A stretch of DNA of 11,809 nucleotides from JASHZA01 sp035624865. GTDB taxonomy: Bacteria > Desulfobacterota > Binatia > Binatales > Binataceae. The first letter of the stretch is position 1; each line of letters starts with the position of its first letter. The stretch spans positions 1 to 11,809 of the forward strand of contig DASPQS010000283.1 of the NCBI GenBank assembly GCA_035624865.1, written 5' to 3'. The position numbers and the translations under genes were made by a program. Below, one piece after another: positions 7,891-11,809 of this stretch. Under the pieces are notes generated by a model. That model had not been told where the DNA came from. It saw only the letters and a list, made by a program, of their open reading frames with translations, and did no database searches.

Positions 7891-8238
7891 CTACATGTTC
7901 ATCTTTCTAATCGGCCGCACCTCGACTGAGCCGGTACGAGCGGCCGGAATCCGTGCCGCGATGGCGACGGCCTCGTCAAGGTCCTTCGCTTCGACGAGGT
8001 AGTAGCCGCCGAGCTGCTCTTTGGTCTCGGCAAAGGGACCATCGGTCGTGACGGTCTTACCGTTGCGCACGTGCACGGTGGTGGCCGTGCTGGTGGGCTC
8101 GAGCGGGTCGCCGGCCTTGAACTTGCCCGCCTTCACGATGTCCTGCGTAAACGTCATGTACTCGTTCATGAGCTGGCCCTGCTCGGCGGGACTGAGCTTT
8201 CGCGCCTCGTTCTCGTAAATCAAAAGCATATATTGCAT
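7891..8238 (-). CDS. DGPF/YCII-domain protein, partner of the ECF42 sigma factor
   Basis: This 115-residue protein is a YCII-related (DGPF-domain) protein. It starts MQYMLLIYENE. The signature TDGPFAETKEQLGGYYLVEA lies at 65-84, and a C-terminal SVEVRPI lies at 104-110. The fold is a small ferredoxin-like alpha/beta domain. Members of the family are routinely encoded next to ECF42 sigma factors. Their biochemical function is not settled; some YCII relatives are enzymes or bind small molecules. GGAGGA lies six to seven bases before the ATG, a strong ribosome site in contrast with the sigma gene. It is the first gene of a two-gene operon, 51 bases ahead of the sigma gene. The upstream promoter resembles the ECF42 target motif. 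It has no signal peptide or membrane segment. Confidence 0.94.
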   Translation of the reverse strand: MQYMLLIYENEARKLSPAEQGQLMNEYMTFTQDIVKAGKFKAGDPLEPTSTATTVHVRNGKTVTTDGPFAETKEQLGGYYLVEAKDLDEAVAIAARIPAARTGSVEVRPIRKMNM

Positions 8239-8279
8239 CGCGGCATCCTCCGGGTTGGCGATTGGTTTGACGCTTCATA

Positions 8280-8306
8280 GTCGACTGGGGCGGGACCGGA
8301 TCGACA
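8280..8306 (-). promoter_or_regulatory. Putative ECF42-dependent promoter of the DGPF-sigma operon
   Basis: Read on the minus strand, TGTCGA (8306-8301) is followed after 17 bases by CGAC (8283-8280). From memory, the reported target of a Streptomyces ECF42 factor is TGTCGA at -35 with CGA/TC at -10, which this fits exactly. Transcription would begin near 8273, leaving a leader of about 35 bases with the GGAGGA ribosome site before ATG 8238. The other TGTCGA hexamers I found (near 4795 minus and 11288 plus) lie inside genes. Self-activation by the sigma factor is the natural reading. Confidence 0.6.
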
Positions 8307-8380
8307 GGCAGAGCGAAAAAATTTTTGTGACGACGGATTCGATTAAATGGCCGCCGCCAGAAATTTGTCCGCCCGCAAAG

Positions 8381-9313
8381 CTAGCGGATACACAACCCCA
8401 TTGGATCGATTTGCGCACCGAGACTCAGGATGGCAATCGGTTGGGCCGCGCCCTTCGAATTTGGAGCGAAGAACAAGACCCGGCCCGGTGCCGCGACCGC
8501 GATCCGGCCGGTCCCGTCCGTGGCGACCCCTCGCGGATCATGCAAAACGCCGCTGCTCAACGTCGCGCTTGGGTTCCAGTTTTCGGGTCCTTCATTCTCG
8601 AAGATCGAGATGGTGTCGTCGCCCTTGTTGCTGACGTAAACGTTGAGGAACTGGTCGACAAACACGCTCTGCGGCGAATGAAGCGGGCTGATAGTCGCAG
8701 CGGGCGGCACATCTCCGTTAGCATCGGCGTCAAAGACCAGCACTTTGTCGGAACCCTGGTCCGCAACGTAGATGCGCCCCGAACCATCCAGCGCCAGGCC
8801 GGTTGGATTGGTGATTCCGGTATGGGGCCCGCTGATCGCGCGCGCAGGCGGTACGTTGCCGTTGAGACCACCGGGGAACCACGCGACCCGTCCGTGCCCG
8901 CGGGCTTCTCCCGCGTCGGCGACGAAAAAACTGCCCGCCATATCGACGGCGATCGCCTGCGGATGCACTATCCCGGTGTTCGGCCCCTTCAGAAGATGGA
9001 TGAGGGCGAAGCGATGGTTATGCTCGCGGTATGCCTTGACGTTACCGTTGACGTTCGCAACGAAGACTTCCCGCGCGAGGTCCAGTGAGACGTCCACCGG
9101 CTGGTCAGGAGGGTCCTCGACGATTCTGGCCAGCGGCTGAGTTGATTCGGTGATCTCGCCCGGGAAGATCGCAATAGTGCGCTTGTCCGGGATGGTCAGA
9201 TAGATATTCTGGGCCGGCTCACTAGATGGTTGCCTGCGAGAGCATGCAGCGGCAGCGAAAAACAGTATCGAGAGGATGATTCGGAGGAAGAAGCGAAAGC
9301 AGCGCTTTTGCAT
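8381..9313 (-). CDS. NHL-repeat lipoprotein
   Basis: This 310-residue protein is probably exported and lipid-anchored. A hydrophobic signal (about 6-23) ends in AAAC, with Cys24 as the likely lipidation site; Ala at the -3 position is a weaker lipobox than Leu. The rest is a beta-propeller-type array of NHL-like repeats 45-52 residues apart, marked by HPQAIAVD (117-124), NPTGLALD (169-176), SPQSVFVD (213-220) and DPRGVATD (259-266). Each is followed by a YVAD- or FVAD-like strand and a VxVF strand. A recurring NGNVPPARAI element heads the repeats. NHL propellers serve as binding scaffolds or, in some cases, lyases; no active site is clear here. ATG 9313 is preferred over TTG 9331 because it starts the basic MQKR signal. 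It lies 119 bases after the small lipoprotein gene. Confidence 0.8.
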   Translation of the reverse strand: MQKRCFRFFLRIILSILFFAAAACSRRQPSSEPAQNIYLTIPDKRTIAIFPGEITESTQPLARIVEDPPDQPVDVSLDLAREVFVANVNGNVKAYREHNHRFALIHLLKGPNTGIVHPQAIAVDMAGSFFVADAGEARGHGRVAWFPGGLNGNVPPARAISGPHTGITNPTGLALDGSGRIYVADQGSDKVLVFDADANGDVPPAATISPLHSPQSVFVDQFLNVYVSNKGDDTISIFENEGPENWNPSATLSSGVLHDPRGVATDGTGRIAVAAPGRVLFFAPNSKGAAQPIAILSLGAQIDPMGLCIR

Positions 9314-9432
9314 TGATACCCCGACAGTCAATTTTTTGCAGCCCTATCGTGAAGGAAGCTGCGACTGCCGTCTATATCGCTTTTTCGCTCCGGACCGAAC
9401 CGCCAATTCCAATCCGGCAGCCGAGCCGACCG

Positions 9433-9714
9433 TTAGACGATCAGCTCAACTGCGTCGCCGATCAACCGGAAGGGAAAGAGAACAACGGTTCCGATTGCGT
9501 GAGCGGTTGCTCCAAGGATGCTGTCGGGCTCTTTGGTCGAGGATTTGTCGGTCGTCGTGGTAGAAGTAGTCGTTTGATTGTTCGGATTTCCGGTGGAGCT
9601 GGTCGTCGTCCGTTCTACCGTCTTACTATGTTCCTGGTCGCTCGCACATCCCGAAAGCATCGGCCCCACCGACACGATCATGGTGAGCATTAACAGGCAA
9701 GCTATTTTCTTCAT
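9433..9714 (-). CDS. Small Ser/Thr-rich lipoprotein
   Basis: I do not recognise a family for this 93-residue protein. It begins MKKIACLLML and has a clear lipobox LSGC with Cys23 as the lipidation site. Residues 36-60 are a low-complexity linker of Thr, Ser, Asn and Gln. The C-terminal 28 residues (SILGATAHAIGTVVLFPFRL and onward) are hydrophobic and could form an amphipathic or membrane-inserting helix. The natural start is ATG 9714, with GGAG close upstream (TAGGAGAGCC before the ATG); upstream in-frame codons have no signal-peptide character. It lies between the mlaC-like gene and the NHL lipoprotein gene on the same strand, which hints at an envelope role. The lipid anchor plus flexible linker plus hydrophobic end could tether two membranes or a membrane and the cell wall; this is inference. 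Confidence 0.75.
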   Translation of the reverse strand: MKKIACLLMLTMIVSVGPMLSGCASDQEHSKTVERTTTSSTGNPNNQTTTSTTTTDKSSTKEPDSILGATAHAIGTVVLFPFRLIGDAVELIV

Positions 9715-9769
9715 GGCTCTCCTACGAGATTGGAAGGGGGGTCCCAGTGGGATTGCGATGGTAAAGGGG

Positions 9770-9798
9770 GGCAACGACCGCAGTGGCCGGCCGTTGCC
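9770..9798 (-). terminator. Strong hairpin after the mlaC-like gene (terminator-like, no T-run)
   Basis: An 11-base-pair stem (9770-9780 with 9788-9798, one G-U pair in the minus-strand RNA) closes a 7-base loop. It starts 30 bases past the stop of the mlaC-like gene. On the minus strand it is followed by CCCCTTTACC, which lacks the U-tract of an intrinsic terminator. It may instead protect the mRNA 3' end or partly terminate before the small lipoprotein gene. Confidence 0.4.
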
Positions 9799-9827
9799 TC
9801 CGGGGTTTCGTGGCTGCCGATCGGAGA

Positions 9828-10511
9828 TTAACTGGCGAGTTCGCTGTGCAACTCGCGCTCCTTGTTGCGCATCGAGGTGACGAGGGCATCGTAGCCTTGA
9901 TTGTCGATCACGCGATTGAACTGATTCCGATAGTTGGCGGTGATGCTGATATCATCGACCGTCACGTCATAGACCCGCCACTCAGCGCCTGCCTGCTTGA
10001 GGCGGTAGTCGATACGGATCGGCTGTTTGTCCTGTTGAATCACGCTGGTGCTCACCTGCGCGTAACCGGGACCGTCGGAAGACTCCTTTATGAACTGGAT
10101 CGGCTGGCCGGAATAGTCCTCAATCTTGTCCAAGTATGCCGCCTCCATGAATGATGTGAACAGCGGAACGAATTCATTCCGCTGCGCAGGCGTGAGCTGA
10201 TTCCAATGCGTCCCGAGGCTTTGGCGAGCCATGTCCGCGAAGTCGAAGCGTCCCGCGACCAGGTCAAGCAATCGCTCGCGCCTTGCCTGCTGCGGTGTCG
10301 CCTTGTCCTGAAGGACGCTGACCACCTGATTCACTGTGGTCTTCACTAGCGCCAGGGGATCGCCTGCCACTGTGGCGTGCGCCGCCAAGCATAGCGCCAT
10401 CACGGCGAACGACGCGCCCGCGAGCCTGAAGAGCGGCTTCGCCGCCAAACGCCGTCTGAGCCTGAGCGCTGGGGATTTAAGTTCGTTAGCGCCTTTCCTT
10501 GTCATCCGCAT
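9828..10511 (-). CDS. mlaC: MlaC/Ttg2D-family periplasmic phospholipid-binding protein
   Basis: Proteins of this family carry phospholipids across the periplasm between an outer-membrane complex and the MlaFEDB inner-membrane transporter. The 227-residue product has an N-terminal signal with a long basic n-region, a hydrophobic core at about 30-44, and probable cleavage near HATVAG (45-50). The family blocks are RFDFADMARQSLGTHW (88-103), LTPAQRNEFVPLFTSFMEA (106-124), YLDKIEDYSGQPI (126-138), EWRVYDVTVDDISI (177-190) and NYRNQFNRVI (193-202). ATG 10511 is chosen because GGAGGT sits nine bases upstream; the frame stays open to 10679 but without signal or ribosome site. No mlaD, mlaE or mlaF is adjacent. 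A close alternative is HpnM, the hopanoid-linked relative; I cannot separate the two from sequence alone. Confidence 0.88.
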   Translation of the reverse strand: MRMTRKGANELKSPALRLRRRLAAKPLFRLAGASFAVMALCLAAHATVAGDPLALVKTTVNQVVSVLQDKATPQQARRERLLDLVAGRFDFADMARQSLGTHWNQLTPAQRNEFVPLFTSFMEAAYLDKIEDYSGQPIQFIKESSDGPGYAQVSTSVIQQDKQPIRIDYRLKQAGAEWRVYDVTVDDISITANYRNQFNRVIDNQGYDALVTSMRNKERELHSELAS

Positions 10512-11106
10512 GTGTGCTTTACCTCCACCATCAACTTCGTCGACGGTCCTCCACACGTTCGTTTCGAGCCGTCGCGTACTCAGTGGCAATTGCGATGCCA
10601 TCGCGGAAAGGCGCCAAGTTCGGCTGGGTTTTTGGACGGGACTTCGCGATTCGCTCCGCAACTGCCGTAGCGTTTGCACGATATGCGCTCACGGCTAACT
10701 CAATTGGGCAAAGGGGCGAGCCGCATCGTTAATGCGAGGAGAAAGTTTGTATAGAGGTGCGAGCATACTTATCTCAAGTAAGCAACATTGAGCGCTGTTT
10801 ATCTTTTCGGCATTCTAAATCAACTAGCATAACGAAAAGGTGCTTGTCTTATGTGGATGTTGGTTTAGAATGGAATCAGGTTTTCGCTTCGCTTCGTCTC
10901 AGGAGCTTTTTGAGTTTGCATTGCTCGCCTCTTTTTCAAAGCGCGTTGCACGTTTGTGAAGCGACAGGCGGATCCGCAACATCGGGCGCTTCGAGCGGTC
11001 GGATACTCGGGCCAAGGTTGGCATTGACGTGTAATTGCGACTTATGTGGCAATGGAACATCTTTTGCGTTCAGAGGCGCCAGCTAGAATAGAATTCGGAG
11101 TGAAAG
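10512..11106. other. Long divergent intergenic region with AT-rich core
   Basis: These 595 bases separate the mlaC-like gene from the repeat-protein gene. I see no convincing coding sequence. The segment from about 10740 to 10910 is clearly poorer in G and C than its surroundings, as expected for a promoter region or foreign insert. A possible sigma-70-like promoter on the plus strand is TTGTCT (10844-10849), 16 bases, TAGAAT (10866-10871). An inverted repeat lies just upstream of it. TTGACG at 11024-11029 has no good -10 partner. GGAG at 11097-11100 is the ribosome site of the next gene. Confidence 0.5.
10801..10841. repeat. Inverted repeat upstream of a putative promoter
   Basis: ATCTTTTCG (10801-10809) and CGAAAAGGT (10833-10841) form an inverted repeat of nine positions, eight of them Watson-Crick and one T-G, separated by 23 bases. 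It lies three bases before the candidate -35 element TTGTCT. It could be an operator or simply chance in AT-rich DNA. Confidence 0.35.
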
Positions 11107-11809
11107 ATGAGTCTAAAACTGGACGAGCTCAGGAAGCGCTTGCTTCAGCAGCAGTCTCAGGACACTAACGCGGGACCGTCTGTTGACACTCCGGCATCCT
11201 CGCGTGTGGTTGACTCCGTAAAGAGCGTAGAAGCGAAGGAATCCGACCTGACGGCCGGCGAATCATCGGCGGCAAAGCTCATAGAGATGTCGACGAACGG
11301 CGCCAACCTTGAAACCGCTCCAAAACGGGAAGAGAGCGCTATGTCTATGCTGGCGCGGCAAAGCGCTCCATCCATGAAGAGTAACGTGACCCAAGACCAG
11401 CTTGCCGACGCGGTCGCGAAGGTATTTGAGGAGACCAGGAATTTCGAAAGCCGCCTCGATGAGTTACGCCGGATGTTCAGCCTGGTCGAACAGGTCGGCG
11501 GTTCCGCAGAGGAACTGTTCGGACCGCTGAGGGCCTTTCACGGGCAGCTTTCTCAATTGGCCCGTTCGTTTGAGCCAATGCGCGCCTTTCAAACCCAGCT
11601 CGCGCAAATGGCAGAAACCTTCGAACCGATGAAGGTGCTACACGACCAGTTGGCACAGGTCGCTGATTCGTTCAAGGAGCATCTAGAGCAGTTGGTGCGT
11701 GCTCTCGATCCCGCCAAAGAATTCCGCGAGCGTATTCTTCGGCTCGCCGCAATCTTTGAGCAGGCGAGTGAATTGCAGGGCCAGTTCCGCGATCTCTACT
11801 CGGCATTCA
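11107..11809 (+). CDS. Helix-rich protein with 17-residue tandem repeats (C-terminus cut by window edge)
   Basis: I do not recognise this family. The first 234 residues are visible and no stop occurs before the window ends. GGAG lies six bases before ATG 11107. The N-terminus MSLKLDELRKRLLQQQSQ is a charged helix. Residues about 19-95 are rich in Ser, Ala, Glu and Lys and look disordered. From about 97 the protein turns into long amphipathic helices (QLADAVAKVFEETRNFESRL). A tandem array of three 17-residue units follows at 142-192. Hydrophobic spacing suggests a coiled coil or helical bundle, resembling phasins or other scaffold proteins only in general style. There is no signal peptide or membrane segment, so it is probably cytoplasmic. 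It is divergent from the mlaC-like gene. Confidence 0.8.
   Translation, partial: MSLKLDELRKRLLQQQSQDTNAGPSVDTPASSRVVDSVKSVEAKESDLTAGESSAAKLIEMSTNGANLETAPKREESAMSMLARQSAPSMKSNVTQDQLADAVAKVFEETRNFESRLDELRRMFSLVEQVGGSAEELFGPLRAFHGQLSQLARSFEPMRAFQTQLAQMAETFEPMKVLHDQLAQVADSFKEHLEQLVRALDPAKEFRERILRLAAIFEQASELQGQFRDLYSAF
11530..11682 (+). repeat. Three 17-residue (51-base) tandem protein repeats
   Basis: Three adjoining units are RAFHGQLSQLARSFEPM, RAFQTQLAQMAETFEPM and KVLHDQLAQVADSFKEH. Shared positions include Gln6, Leu7, Gln9, Ala11 and Phe14 of each unit. The DNA copies have diverged at many bases, so the array is old and kept at the protein level. A fourth, degenerate unit may begin with LEQLVRALDPAKEF. 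Confidence 0.8.

Noticed and set aside
8255..9088. Long plus-strand frame of 277 codons opposite the NHL lipoprotein gene
   Set aside because: The minus-strand frame has a signal peptide, lipobox and regular repeats; the plus frame has none and overlaps the ECF42-like promoter.
9731..9771. G-rich tracts that might form a G-quadruplex
   Set aside because: Only three runs of three or more G are present with long unequal loops, and they are on the strand opposite to the local transcripts.
9828..10679. Extended N-terminus of the mlaC-like protein back to 10679
   Set aside because: The extra residues lack signal-peptide character and would bury the signal; GGAGGT before ATG 10511 gives a better start.
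10757..11086. Open frame of 109 codons on the plus strand in the long intergenic region
   Set aside because: It has a GTG start, no ribosome site, erratic composition rich in Ser, Cys and Arg, and no domain. It also spans the candidate promoter region.
1..11809. Search for tRNA, rRNA, CRISPR array, insertion sequence, toxin-antitoxin or phage-defence genes
   Set aside because: I saw no cloverleaf-like or TTCGA-type tRNA signature, no spaced direct repeats, no transposase or terminal inverted repeats, and no defence-type domains.

Overview
This window looks like a chromosomal core segment of a GC-rich Gram-negative bacterium. I place it only loosely, as a deltaproteobacterial or Binatota-like soil lineage. 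The grounds are high GC, a dprA-topA gene pair, a type 2 PyrF, an MlaC-type periplasmic protein and two predicted lipoproteins. There are no mobile elements, CRISPR arrays, tRNAs or rRNAs. No gene cluster looks like a wholly new system. The most notable items are regulatory and small-protein features.

Layout. Positions 1-928 (minus) hold the N-terminal two thirds of an amidase-signature hydrolase, cut by the window edge. After a 318-base spacer comes pyrF (1247-2104, plus, GTG start). It runs tail to tail into a diiron ferritin-like protein gene (2109-2669, minus), which has a possible 30-codon ORF overlapping its start. Next is the plus-strand pair dprA (2934-4094) and topA (4147-6576), for DNA uptake and recombination and for supercoil relaxation.

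From 6580 to 10511 five genes lie on the minus strand. In transcription order they are an MlaC/Ttg2D-family periplasmic protein, a 93-residue Ser/Thr-rich lipoprotein, an NHL-repeat lipoprotein, a DGPF/YCII-domain protein and an ECF42-type sigma factor. The last two form a known ECF42-DGPF pairing. A sequence upstream of them, TGTCGA-N17-CGAC, fits the promoter motif I recall for ECF42 factors, so the pair is probably self-activating. A GC-rich hairpin sits directly on the ribosome-binding region of the sigma gene.

Positions 10512-11106 are a long divergent intergenic region with an AT-rich core. From 11107 a plus-strand gene begins and runs off the window. It encodes a soluble, helix-rich protein with a tandem 17-residue repeat and I do not recognise it.

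Working together: dprA-topA are housekeeping DNA genes. The mlaC and lipoprotein genes concern the cell envelope. The DGPF-ECF42 pair is a small regulatory module. pyrF makes UMP. The amidase and the ferritin-like protein have no evident partner here.
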